The translations under genes and the position numbers were made by a program. Source: UBA8106 sp964569695 (GTDB taxonomy: Bacteria; Acidobacteriota; Vicinamibacteria; Vicinamibacterales; UBA823). From it: a DNA stretch of 64,000 nucleotides. The stretch spans positions 1-64,000 of the forward strand of contig CAZMUA010000004.1 of NCBI GenBank assembly GCA_964569695.1. The letters are read 5' to 3'. The notes under the pieces are model-generated. The model saw only the letters and a list, made by a program, of their open reading frames with translations, ran no database searches and was not told the DNA's origin. Positions within the stretch are counted from its first letter, which is position 1, and every line of letters starts with the position of its first letter. Shown here piece after piece: positions 44,021 to 52,201 of this stretch.

Positions 44021-44299
44021 GCTAGACCTGTAAAAAGAAAGCCTCTCTCCCCCAGCAATAGTTGGCACGATCTCAACAATATCCCCGTCGGTCAAGGCTC
44101 GATCGCCAACTCGATGAAGTAGCATCTCGTTGTTTACCGCAAGATTGATCATCGCATCATCAAATTGTGTTCGAAAGCCTGGCAGTCGTTGATCGAGGAC
44201 GTCTATGAGATCAGCAACGGTCAATACAGATTCAGTAATAGTCAATGTGTCCGACTGGTCGTTTTGTAACAAAACCGGCAGCCTAACCACTATCGACAT
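44018..44299 (-). CDS. MoaD/ThiS-like sulfur-carrier protein with a C-terminal tail
   Basis: 93 residues with the beta-grasp fold: an N-terminal VVRLPVLLQ strand, the helix VADLIDVLDQRLPGF, and DGDIVEIVPTIAGG. In MoaD and ThiS the Gly-Gly is the very C-terminus and is adenylated and thiocarboxylated. Here Gly-Gly is followed by nine residues (ERLSFYRSS). The tail must be removed for carrier activity, or the protein works differently. It lies six bases after the aldehyde:ferredoxin oxidoreductase gene, so it may serve pterin cofactor synthesis for that enzyme. Confidence 0.75.
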   Translation of the reverse strand: MSIVVRLPVLLQNDQSDTLTITESVLTVADLIDVLDQRLPGFRTQFDDAMINLAVNNEMLLHRVGDRALTDGDIVEIVPTIAGGERLSFYRSS

Positions 44300-44305
44300 A
44301 AACCA

Positions 44306-46255
44306 CTAAGCTCCCAGAACACTTTCGAGCTCGCGCCGCCATTCATCAATCGGCACACCGTCTGTATTCAAATGTGAGATTTCATAAAAACGGCTCAGCA
44401 ATTGATCGAACTCATGTCTGTCAATTTTTTCTGTCTTGTACGCACCGACGCCAATTTCCTCGTTGAACCAGCGATCCGGCAGCGTATCATCAGACCTCCG
44501 CACACCTAATCGTGCATTGATCATGCGCTCGACCCCCATGATATTTAAACCCACCTGGTCGAGCTCTTCTACGCCGAAATTAAGTCCAGTCACATTAGCA
44601 ATCTGTCCTGAAAATTCTTCGAGTCCAGGCAATGACGGACTATTAAAAAGTTTCGTCGTAAATCGACACATACCAACCGCATCACCAACAGCGTAGACGT
44701 TCTCACACGCTCGGACAGCCCTCTCCTTATTCTCGTAGTGATTCGGAGCAGCGCTAACTGGACCTCCGTAGAGTTCTGCCTTAAAAGCTGGGTCATCGTT
44801 AATACGTGCGTTTATCTCAAGCGTGGCTCGATTTCGGAGATGGTCCATTCCACGCGTAGAAACCGCGAGACCGAGTGCAAATGCCTTCAGAATACGTGCA
44901 TCGTGAGGATCACTCTGCATCAAACCCTTCACTGCCATCCGATACTGTAAAGCTTCAGGGGGAAAGTGTCCGCGTTCAACAGCCCGAGTGCTATCGGCCA
45001 AAACATTACCAAAACCTTCTCGCCTGGCCATCATAAAGAGAAGCTGTTCCACTACATCAGCTCGGCCCCAAGTCAGGTCTATCCCTCCTGTGTCCTTTAT
45101 CGTGATGATGTCACGCTGAAACAATTCCATCGACCACGCGATCATGGAGCCGGCCGAAGCCGTGTCGAGTCCTAAATCATTACAAATATTGTTAAGGCGG
45201 ATGACGGATTCAAGCCGATCGATGCCGAGGTTAGGACCAAACTTGCCAAGTGTCACGTATTCTGGTCCATCACCACGTCCATACTTGTCGTCTGGATCAC
45301 CATGCAGATCATTAAGGGGCCGACAATTTACCGGACACCGAAAACATCCGGCCATCCCAGATCGATACGGGGTTATATTTTCTGCATCTAGGCGATCGGT
45401 CCAGGTAGTCTCTTGATTATTTTTGGTACCCATCGCTCCAAGGATCCGGCTGGGGCGATAAAGAAATGGGGTGCCCATCGTACGTAAGGCATTCTTGACG
45501 ACCGATGTGCGTAGCAACTTAGTCGCAATCGCCTTGTTGTAGCCCTTGTACGGCTGAGCCGTATCAAAATCATGTGTCTGTCCCTGAAGCACAACAGCTT
45601 TCAAACGCAGTGACCCCATCTTTGCCCCTGGACCACCTCTCGCAAAGCACGCTTTGGGTCCAGTCATAATGGCACTGGTCAAGACAAGGTTCTCTCCAGC
45701 CGTCGTGATGCTGGCCATAGCAAGATCGCGAGCCCAAGTTCCGTCCATGTCCACTGCAATACGACTACGGAGATCATCATTGTCGAGACCTAAATACGGT
45801 CTCCCATCGAGAAACTCTATCTGTCCACCGGTGATACGAATCACTGTCCACTCCACCGAACGTCCGTAAAGCACGAGGTGGTCGATCCCATTCATTTTGA
45901 GAAAAGACGGAAAATAATCACCAGCACTACCGTCCATCAAAACACCAGACTCAGGCGACCAGGAGGTGGCATTACCTCGGGCAGCACTAGGCACGATGCC
46001 TGTCAGAACACCCGAACCAAGAATTAAGGGTACGTCTGGGTCAAGTGGCTCAAGTTGCTCATCGAGTAACCGATACAGGTAGAACATATTTGCTCCACGG
46101 CCCGCCAATAAAGTCTGGACCACTGCTCGAGGAGTGTAGGCCCGCTTGACCTCTTGTCGTTCAAGGTCAATAAACAGCGTTGCGCCTTGGGTCGGAAACT
46201 GCTCCGCCTTGGGTAACTCAGCAATCAGCTTGGCAACGCTATCTTGAAGTGCCAT
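44306..46255 (-). CDS. Aldehyde:ferredoxin oxidoreductase-family tungsten enzyme
   Basis: 649 residues with the AOR layout: N-terminal domain with AGRGANMFYLYRLLD and the pterin-binding TGPKACFARGGPGAKMGS. The [4Fe-4S] ligands are C304, C307 and C311 (CFRCPVNC) and C530 (GDAVGMC), all four present. Archaeal AORs oxidise aldehydes to carboxylic acids at a tungsten-bispterin site with ferredoxin as acceptor. A redox partner and physiological aldehyde are not indicated here. The enzyme is cytoplasmic (no signal peptide). Its downstream neighbour is a MoaD-like gene. Confidence 0.88.
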   Translation of the reverse strand: MALQDSVAKLIAELPKAEQFPTQGATLFIDLERQEVKRAYTPRAVVQTLLAGRGANMFYLYRLLDEQLEPLDPDVPLILGSGVLTGIVPSAARGNATSWSPESGVLMDGSAGDYFPSFLKMNGIDHLVLYGRSVEWTVIRITGGQIEFLDGRPYLGLDNDDLRSRIAVDMDGTWARDLAMASITTAGENLVLTSAIMTGPKACFARGGPGAKMGSLRLKAVVLQGQTHDFDTAQPYKGYNKAIATKLLRTSVVKNALRTMGTPFLYRPSRILGAMGTKNNQETTWTDRLDAENITPYRSGMAGCFRCPVNCRPLNDLHGDPDDKYGRGDGPEYVTLGKFGPNLGIDRLESVIRLNNICNDLGLDTASAGSMIAWSMELFQRDIITIKDTGGIDLTWGRADVVEQLLFMMARREGFGNVLADSTRAVERGHFPPEALQYRMAVKGLMQSDPHDARILKAFALGLAVSTRGMDHLRNRATLEINARINDDPAFKAELYGGPVSAAPNHYENKERAVRACENVYAVGDAVGMCRFTTKLFNSPSLPGLEEFSGQIANVTGLNFGVEELDQVGLNIMGVERMINARLGVRRSDDTLPDRWFNEEIGVGAYKTEKIDRHEFDQLLSRFYEISHLNTDGVPIDEWRRELESVLGA

Positions 46256-46377
46256 ACCGAAAACGGTACCACATTTTCTGATATCAAATTCGCTTTTAAG
46301 ACTTGAGATTTTCTTGCAGATGAGGGTCTCTATCGGAAGAATAAGAGGTACAGTGAAATGACTGCTAGGAGGTCTAG

Positions 46378-48090
46378 ATGCGTATTCCTGTAAAGATCGG
46401 AGTCCTGTTACTTATGTCCTCACCTGCGATGGCTCAACTACCAGGAGATCGACCAGCTCCAAACCCACATTCGACACGCTCGGTTGTCATCGCCCGTAAT
46501 GGAATGATCGCAACCAGCCAACCCTTAGCTTCTGCCGCTGGCCTACAAGTAATGCAGGAGGGTGGAAACGCGATCGACGCTGCCATAACTGCCGCGGCAG
46601 TCCTAGCCGTCGTTGAACCGACGATGAATGGCATCGGCGGCGACTTATTCGCAATTGTTCACGATGGCGAAACACGCCAGTTGCGTGCCCTCAACGCAAG
46701 TGGCCGCTCACCCTATGCAGCTTCACCAGACGTGTTTGCATCCAAAAGCCTTGAAAGTATTCCCGACTCGGGCATTCTCTCAGTCTCGGTACCAGGTGTT
46801 GTCGATGGCTGGGTTGAACTCCTTAAACATCATGGAACCATTTCTCTAGAACGTGCATTAACCCCGGCCATTAATTACGCAAGGAATGGTTTTCCGGTCT
46901 CGGAAGTAATTGCGCACCAGTGGGAAGATTCCACCCAGAAACTCATGCGTGATCCTTTAGCGGCCAGTACGTTTTTATACAACGGACGTGCACCGAGAAC
47001 AGGAGAGGTGTTTTCAAATCCAACCCTAGCGAGATCACTCGAACTGATCGCGACCGAAGGCCGTGATGCATTCTATGGAGGCCCCCTCGCAGAAGCCATT
47101 GTCGAAACATCAAGACAGCAGAATGGCCTCTTTGCAATGAAGGACTTCCTGGATCATCGTTCAGATTGGGTCGATCCAATCAGCACGAACTATCGCGGGT
47201 ACGAAGTGTACGAAATGCCACCAAACACCCAAGGCATCACCGCCCTTCAGATGTTAAATCTTCTGGAAGACTACGATTTACAAACACTCGGTCACAACTC
47301 TGCAGAATATCTGCATCTTATCGTAGAAGCTAAGCGAATCGCTTTTGCTGATCGCGATGCTTTCATTAGTGATCTCGACTCGGTACCACAAGCTGTAATC
47401 AGCACCTTGTTGTCCAAAAACTATGCAGCATTACGCCGGAAAGAAATAAATCTCGACTACCGAGCCGACTCGTACAAACCTGCTAATCTCAGCGACCAAA
47501 GTGCAGCAGCAGAAGGGCGGCAGGATCTATCTGGCCGTGACCTAGGTGACACTATCTACATGACTGCTGCCGACGGAGACGGTAACGTTATTTCACTAAT
47601 TCAGAGCCTCTTCGGTAACTTCGGCTCAGGCGTCGTAGCAGGTGATACTGGAATTGTCTTGCAGAACAGAGGAAGTCTGTTTTCGCTTAAGAAAGAACAT
47701 CCCAATCTTCTTGCACCCCACAAGCGCCCATTCCACACACTGGTGCCTGCAATGGTCTTTAGCAATAATCGCCCCTGGCTCTCATTCGGCGTCATGGGTG
47801 GTGATATGCAACCCCAAGGACATGTGCAGGTTCTATTAAATCTCATCGACTTCGGAATGAATATTCAGGAGGCAGGAGAAGCCGCCCGAGTTAGGCACTC
47901 CCCATTGGGAGTTCTACTTGAATCCGCCATTACGACCGAAACTCGTTGGGGATTGGAACAGCGCGGTCACCGACTACGAAACAGCATCGGTGCTTTTGGT
48001 GGATTCCAAGGTATCTTGATCGATCCCACTACCGGCGTACTGATGGGTGGTTCGGACCCTAGAAAGGACGGCCTGGCAATCGGATTCTGA
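46378..48090 (+). CDS. ggt: Gamma-glutamyltransferase (periplasmic)
   Basis: 570 residues with a signal peptide (about 1-19, cleavage after MAQ). It has the large-subunit pattern GLQVMQEGGNAIDAAITAAAVLAVVEP and GIGGDLFAIV, and the autocleavage/nucleophile region GRDLGDTIYMTAADGDGNVIS, where the Thr of DTIY would be the new N-terminus of the small subunit. It should cleave gamma-glutamyl bonds of glutathione and related peptides. AGGAGG lies three bases from the start region, at 46369-46374. The gene is divergent from the AOR operon with about 120 bases between them. Confidence 0.9.
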   Translation: MRIPVKIGVLLLMSSPAMAQLPGDRPAPNPHSTRSVVIARNGMIATSQPLASAAGLQVMQEGGNAIDAAITAAAVLAVVEPTMNGIGGDLFAIVHDGETRQLRALNASGRSPYAASPDVFASKSLESIPDSGILSVSVPGVVDGWVELLKHHGTISLERALTPAINYARNGFPVSEVIAHQWEDSTQKLMRDPLAASTFLYNGRAPRTGEVFSNPTLARSLELIATEGRDAFYGGPLAEAIVETSRQQNGLFAMKDFLDHRSDWVDPISTNYRGYEVYEMPPNTQGITALQMLNLLEDYDLQTLGHNSAEYLHLIVEAKRIAFADRDAFISDLDSVPQAVISTLLSKNYAALRRKEINLDYRADSYKPANLSDQSAAAEGRQDLSGRDLGDTIYMTAADGDGNVISLIQSLFGNFGSGVVAGDTGIVLQNRGSLFSLKKEHPNLLAPHKRPFHTLVPAMVFSNNRPWLSFGVMGGDMQPQGHVQVLLNLIDFGMNIQEAGEAARVRHSPLGVLLESAITTETRWGLEQRGHRLRNSIGAFGGFQGILIDPTTGVLMGGSDPRKDGLAIGF

Positions 48091-48094
48091 GAAC

Positions 48095-49117
48095 CTAGAG
48101 AATAAATCCGCTTCGGAGTGGATCATTTTCGTCAATGATGAACGTGTGTTCTCCCGTTATCCAAGCTGAGCCTTCAATCTCAGGCACTATTGCTGAATAC
48201 TCTCCAACCTTGACGCGTTCGACGACCCGACCCTTGAACACAGTGCCAAGTAAGCTTTCGTTCGCGAATGGCCTGTCATCATCAATTAATCCCATTGCGT
48301 CTAGGACTGCCATCACCGCACCTGTACCAGTACCACAGGGCGATCGATCAACCTGAGCGTCGGCAAAAATGGTCACGTTGCGGAGATCAGCATCGGGCGA
48401 TTCGGCTGCACCTGTAAAAATGGTTCCATAAATTCCTTCAAGAGAGGACTGAAATGGGTGCGCTACCCGAACAGCTGCCTCAACCGCGTATTTAATTTCC
48501 ATACCCGTCTGACGCAACCGCGATAACTCGGAAATACTGAGTGGTAAACCCGCCGCTTCAGCATCAACAATCGCATAAAAAGCCCCGCCAAAAGCAACGT
48601 CCACCGACACCTCGCGCCCTGCAATCTTAACAGTGACGCCAGGATGCAAGACGAAAGATGGCACATTTATAAATGAGACACTTTCGACACGGCGTGTCGA
48701 ACTATTACTGCCCAGTGTCGCTCTGGCCCGAACCTGTCCTGCAGGAGAATCAAAAACAACGGTCGCTTGGTCCTCGGCCACAAATAACAACTCGCGCTCG
48801 ATCGCGATTGTGGTCACGGCAACGATACCGTGCCCGCACATAGTGCTGTACCCTTCGTTATGCATAAAGAGAATGCCTGTATGCGAGTCAGCCTCAACTG
48901 GTTCGGTGAGAACGGCACCGTACATGTTGATGTGACCCCGGGGTTCAAACATTAGTCCTCGACGAATCCAGTCGTGATGCTTCTTGACCCACGCACGTTT
49001 GTCGAGCATGGTACGGCCTTGGGGTCGCGGAAAACCATCGACGATAAGACGAAGTGGTTCGCCAGCAGCATGCGCGTCGATCGTGCGAATCTGGTGAATC
49101 GCATTACTTGAGTTCAT
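48095..49117 (-). CDS. Proline racemase-family enzyme, probable 4-hydroxyproline 2-epimerase
   Basis: 340 residues. Both catalytic cysteines are present: C94 in MCGHG and C261 in DRSPCGTGT. That Cys/Cys pair is the signature of racemases and epimerases and separates it from trans-3-hydroxyproline dehydratases, which replace the second Cys by Thr or Ser. It would interconvert L- and D-forms of proline or 4-hydroxyproline in the cytoplasm. It is divergent from an ornithine-cyclodeaminase-family gene, the usual partner in hydroxyproline breakdown. Confidence 0.87.
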   Translation of the reverse strand: MNSSNAIHQIRTIDAHAAGEPLRLIVDGFPRPQGRTMLDKRAWVKKHHDWIRRGLMFEPRGHINMYGAVLTEPVEADSHTGILFMHNEGYSTMCGHGIVAVTTIAIERELLFVAEDQATVVFDSPAGQVRARATLGSNSSTRRVESVSFINVPSFVLHPGVTVKIAGREVSVDVAFGGAFYAIVDAEAAGLPLSISELSRLRQTGMEIKYAVEAAVRVAHPFQSSLEGIYGTIFTGAAESPDADLRNVTIFADAQVDRSPCGTGTGAVMAVLDAMGLIDDDRPFANESLLGTVFKGRVVERVKVGEYSAIVPEIEGSAWITGEHTFIIDENDPLRSGFIL

Positions 49118-49157
49118 GACTCAACGATTATAAGGTCAGGAGGTAAGTTACGTACCG

Positions 49158-50147
49158 ATGACTCTTATTTTAAATGAAGCCGAAATCCGACAACTATTGC
49201 CAATGGGCGACCTTGTGTCTGCCATGGAACGTGTACTGGAGCAATTCTCAACTGGTCAAGGAATAGTCCAACCACTAAGATCAGTCCTGTCTGTTGGCGC
49301 AGAGCAAGCGTACTACGGGGTTATGCCGGCTTCGCTCACAGACCCGCCCGCTTTAGGAGTCAAACTGGTCACAAACTACAGTTCCAACCAAGCGCGTAAC
49401 CTGCCATCACACCTCGCAACGATTGTGTTACTCGATCCTGAAACAGGAGCTTTAACTGCAATTCTGGATGGTCGATACATTACAGAGGCACGAACGGCAG
49501 CTGTCTCAGCAGTCGCTGCACGACACTTAGCACGAAGGAATGGTGAGCCATCGAAACTGGCCATTATTGGATCCGGCGCACAGGCCCGGAGTCACCTCAC
49601 TGCCTTTACTGAAACGCTTTCGATTGGCATGGTGCACATTTGGAGTCCCTCCACAGCACACCGTGAGCAATTCGCGTCTCAGATGGCCTTACAAACGAAA
49701 CAAGCCGTGCTAGCTGTGGCGGACGCAGAGACTGCCGTCCGAGAAGCCGATTTAGTGGTTCTCGCAACTTCATCGACCGAACCAGTAATTCAAGATTCTT
49801 GGGTCACAGCGGGTGCTCACGTGACTTCAGTTGGAGCACCGGAACCACATCTTCGAGAAATGGATCCTGCCCTTGTAACGCGTAGCCGATTAATTGTCGA
49901 TTCACGTGCCGGCGCGTTCGCAGAGTCTGGCGACATCGTGCTTGGACTCGCTGAGGGAAAATTCGATGAATCTCATGTAGCTGGCGAAATAGGAGAGGTT
50001 ATAGCGGGACACTTACCAGGACGAACATCCGAAACCCAGGTCACGATCTTCAAATCGCTCGGTATGGCAGCTGAGGACATGGCCGCAGCACAACTAGCCT
50101 ATAGCCGAGCTCTGCTTGACGGTAGCGGTCAGAAGGTCCTCGTCTGA
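49158..50147 (+). CDS. Ornithine cyclodeaminase/mu-crystallin-family enzyme
   Basis: 329 residues of the OCD/mu-crystallin fold with the NAD-binding motif LAIIGSGAQARSHL and the earlier KLVTNYSSNQARNLPSH substrate region. Family members include ornithine cyclodeaminase, alanine dehydrogenase and delta1-pyrroline-2-carboxylate reductase. Next to a proline-racemase-family gene, the pyrroline-2-carboxylate (hydroxyproline) reductase role is the most likely. AGGAGG lies at 49138-49143, rather far (14 bases) from ATG 49158; I see no better start. Confidence 0.83.
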   Translation: MTLILNEAEIRQLLPMGDLVSAMERVLEQFSTGQGIVQPLRSVLSVGAEQAYYGVMPASLTDPPALGVKLVTNYSSNQARNLPSHLATIVLLDPETGALTAILDGRYITEARTAAVSAVAARHLARRNGEPSKLAIIGSGAQARSHLTAFTETLSIGMVHIWSPSTAHREQFASQMALQTKQAVLAVADAETAVREADLVVLATSSTEPVIQDSWVTAGAHVTSVGAPEPHLREMDPALVTRSRLIVDSRAGAFAESGDIVLGLAEGKFDESHVAGEIGEVIAGHLPGRTSETQVTIFKSLGMAAEDMAAAQLAYSRALLDGSGQKVLV

Positions 50148-50169
50148 AGCTTTCCTCGGTCCTAAGCCA

Positions 50170-51039
50170 TCACTTCTGAAGGCCTTTAAAGACTCCCTGA
50201 GTAACAACTGGTATCGTCGTTAAGGACCGGAAAAGCTGCGGAACGGAAAGCTCTAAAGAACCGTGGTGGTGCTCGCTTTGAGAAGAAGAAGCGCCGCTAA
50301 TCCACCGTTCTCGGAGGCGATCAAGCTCACCGGTAAGCCTCATTTGGTGGAGCCAAAGGTTTACCCAATTCAAAAAGGTAGCGTCGTGTGCCGGAAGCAT
50401 GTAGCTGAGCTCGTCATGACTCAACGGAGAGTCTGGTAAAACAGCAAAAAGCCGTGAGTCTTGATTCGCTACTAGCACGGCTTCAACGTTGTCGGTCAGC
50501 ATCACGTCGACCCGCCCTGTAGCGACAGCATCGGGAATGGAAAGATTGTCCTCAATAACAATGATCTCAGCTGAGTGAATATGACTTCTCACGAAACTTT
50601 CATTCGTTCCACCGGGGTTGACGCCGACACGAACACCAGCACGGTCGATGGCATCGAGGTCAGTAAAACGCTCTCTGTCTGCCATCCTGATAAGAGGACA
50701 CTTGCCGATCGAAAGATAGGGATCAGATAAAGAGGCGACTTTCTGGCGGTCCAGGGTACGCGTGATTCCCGACATGGCGATATCATAGCGTCCGTCAAGA
50801 AGCCCTTGCTCAAGTCCAGGCCAACTCGTCTGGACGAAGCGAACTTCAACACCCAAAGACACACCCAATCGACGCGCAGCGTCGATGTCAAACCCTTCGA
50901 ATTCTCCATCCGGGCGCCGATAGCTAAACGGGCGGTAGTCGCCGGTAGTACCGACGAGAATTTCACCCCGCTCTAAAATAATGTCGAGATGTGAACTCGG
51001 AAAAATAGTGATGAGAGCGGCCAGAGCGAGTGCTTGCAT
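50170..51039 (-). CDS. Cyclohexadienyl dehydratase-like periplasmic protein (PheC type)
   Basis: 289 residues with a short signal-like N-terminus (MQALALAALITIF). The mature part has a solute-binding-protein (type II) fold. Segments ILERGEILVGTTGDYRPFSYRR, TSWPGLEQGLLDGRYDIAMSGITRTLDRQ and VNPGGTNESFVRS match Pseudomonas-type cyclohexadienyl/prephenate dehydratase PheC, a periplasmic enzyme derived from a solute-binding protein that forms phenylalanine or phenylpyruvate. Amino-acid-binding protein of an ABC importer is the alternative; no ABC genes are adjacent. Confidence 0.75.
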   Translation of the reverse strand: MQALALAALITIFPSSHLDIILERGEILVGTTGDYRPFSYRRPDGEFEGFDIDAARRLGVSLGVEVRFVQTSWPGLEQGLLDGRYDIAMSGITRTLDRQKVASLSDPYLSIGKCPLIRMADRERFTDLDAIDRAGVRVGVNPGGTNESFVRSHIHSAEIIVIEDNLSIPDAVATGRVDVMLTDNVEAVLVANQDSRLFAVLPDSPLSHDELSYMLPAHDATFLNWVNLWLHQMRLTGELDRLRERWISGASSSQSEHHHGSLELSVPQLFRSLTTIPVVTQGVFKGLQK

Positions 51040-51056
51040 ATCAGTTAATTAAAGCC

Positions 51057-51131
51057 TGGTAGCGGTACGGGGATTCGAACCCCGGTCCCGTGGCTGAGAA
51101 CCACGTATCCTAACCCCTAGACGATACCGCC
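51057..51131 (-). tRNA. tRNA-Glu (anticodon CTC), CCA encoded
   Basis: The minus strand reads from GGCGGTA (51131) to TACCGCTACCA (51057), 75 bases. The anticodon arm has CGTGG/CCACG closing a seven-base loop TTCTCAG, giving anticodon CTC (glutamate). The T arm (CCGGG, GTTCGAA loop) and the D arm (TCTAGGGGTTAGGA) are standard. The acceptor stem has a G-U wobble at its first pair. CCA is in the DNA. AT-rich DNA just upstream (51140-51168) includes TATTAT and TTGTCG, possibly a promoter, but the fit is loose. Confidence 0.95.
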
Positions 51132-51346
51132 ACTCCTTTAGATAATAATAAATCCTAATAGACGACAAATGAATAAGGAAAACAACAAACTTCGCACCCG
51201 AGAACGTCTAAATTTTGGTTGTCACATGAACCAGTGTTTACGAGTTCTGTCTGCTGTGATATTTTTAACTATCTGGGCAGCCCCCAATAGATCAATTGAT
51301 TAGTTGTAATAACTTTACTTTCCTTTACTCGCAGCAGGAGATATCG

Positions 51347-52129
51347 ATGGAAGCACGAAAGATGTGGACGATTGCCTCGATGATGGTAATAGTTCTGGCA
51401 GGAGCATGTGGTGGCAATGGTGGAGACACGGATGTAGCGCCTGCAACGGAACCCGAAGCACCAGTTGCTATGGCTGTCGATCCGGCCACGGCTGGCAATA
51501 TCACAGGTATTATTAATCTCGAAGGCACGGCTCCTGAAGCGGAAGTCATTCGCATGAACTCGGACCCCGTGTGCGCGGGCGAACGACCGGATAACCCGAT
51601 GACAGAGTACTATGTGGTCGGTGATGATGGTTCACTGCACAACGTATTTGTTTATGTGAAGGAAGGACTGGAAGGTCATTCATTTCCGACTCCGAGTGAA
51701 CCAGTCATCCTAAACCAAGACGGCTGCACATACCTGCCACACGTGTTTGGTATCCAAGTGGATCAGGCATTGCATGTCATAAACAGCGATCCAACATTGC
51801 ACAATATTCACGCCACACCCAGTTTGAATGATGAATTCAACACCGGTCAACCGATCGAGGGTATGACCTACGAAACTGAATTCAGCGAAGTCGAGGTGAT
51901 GGTACCCTTCAAGTGTGACGTGCATGGCTGGATGAACTCCTATGTCGGCGTACTCGATCACCCCTACTACTCGGTGAGTGGAGATGGTGGCGCATTCAGT
52001 CTTAATACGCTTCCACCTGGAGACTACGTGATCGAAGCCTGGCATGAAATGCTGGGCGCGCAAACACAGAACATAACAATTGCCGAAGGTGAAACAGCAG
52101 AAATTAGTTTCACTTTCACGGTCAGCTAG
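51347..52129 (+). CDS. Copper-site lipoprotein with cupredoxin-like and carboxypeptidase-regulatory-like domains
   Basis: 260 residues from ATG 51347, with AGGAG six bases upstream. The N-terminus is a lipoprotein-type signal (VLAGAC, C21). The middle domain (about 55-205) is cupredoxin-like: LHNIHATP gives a His, and MVPFKCDVHGWM gives Cys, His and Met, the usual type 1 copper set. The C-terminus (about 210-260) is a carboxypeptidase-regulatory-like beta-sandwich (GGAFSLNTLPPGDYVIEAWHE). It probably carries electrons or copper at the outer face of the membrane; cytochrome-oxidase assembly genes follow. Confidence 0.78.
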   Translation: MEARKMWTIASMMVIVLAGACGGNGGDTDVAPATEPEAPVAMAVDPATAGNITGIINLEGTAPEAEVIRMNSDPVCAGERPDNPMTEYYVVGDDGSLHNVFVYVKEGLEGHSFPTPSEPVILNQDGCTYLPHVFGIQVDQALHVINSDPTLHNIHATPSLNDEFNTGQPIEGMTYETEFSEVEVMVPFKCDVHGWMNSYVGVLDHPYYSVSGDGGAFSLNTLPPGDYVIEAWHEMLGAQTQNITIAEGETAEISFTFTVS

Positions 52130-52144
52130 CAACAGCACAATGAT

Positions 52145-52179
52145 TGCGGATGGGCGGCCAGTATGCCTGCCCATCCGCA
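52145..52179 (+). promoter_or_regulatory. 14-bp stem hairpin upstream of ctaA
   Basis: TGCGGATGGGC (52145-52155) pairs perfectly with GCCCATCCGCA (52169-52179), extended by GGC/GCC with one bulged T; the loop is CAGTAT. A start codon at 52163 lies in the loop, which argues against it being the real ctaA start. There is no T-run, so it is not a textbook terminator. It may be an attenuator, a processing site, or an RNA stability element between the lipoprotein gene and ctaA. Confidence 0.6.
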
Positions 52180-52201
52180 GCATCACAATTCATCCGGCCG
52201 C

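Noticed and set aside
51226..51303. 25-residue hydrophobic open frame between tRNA-Glu and the copper lipoprotein
   Set aside because: No ribosome binding site and no homology clue; ends where the lipoprotein leader begins. It could be chance.
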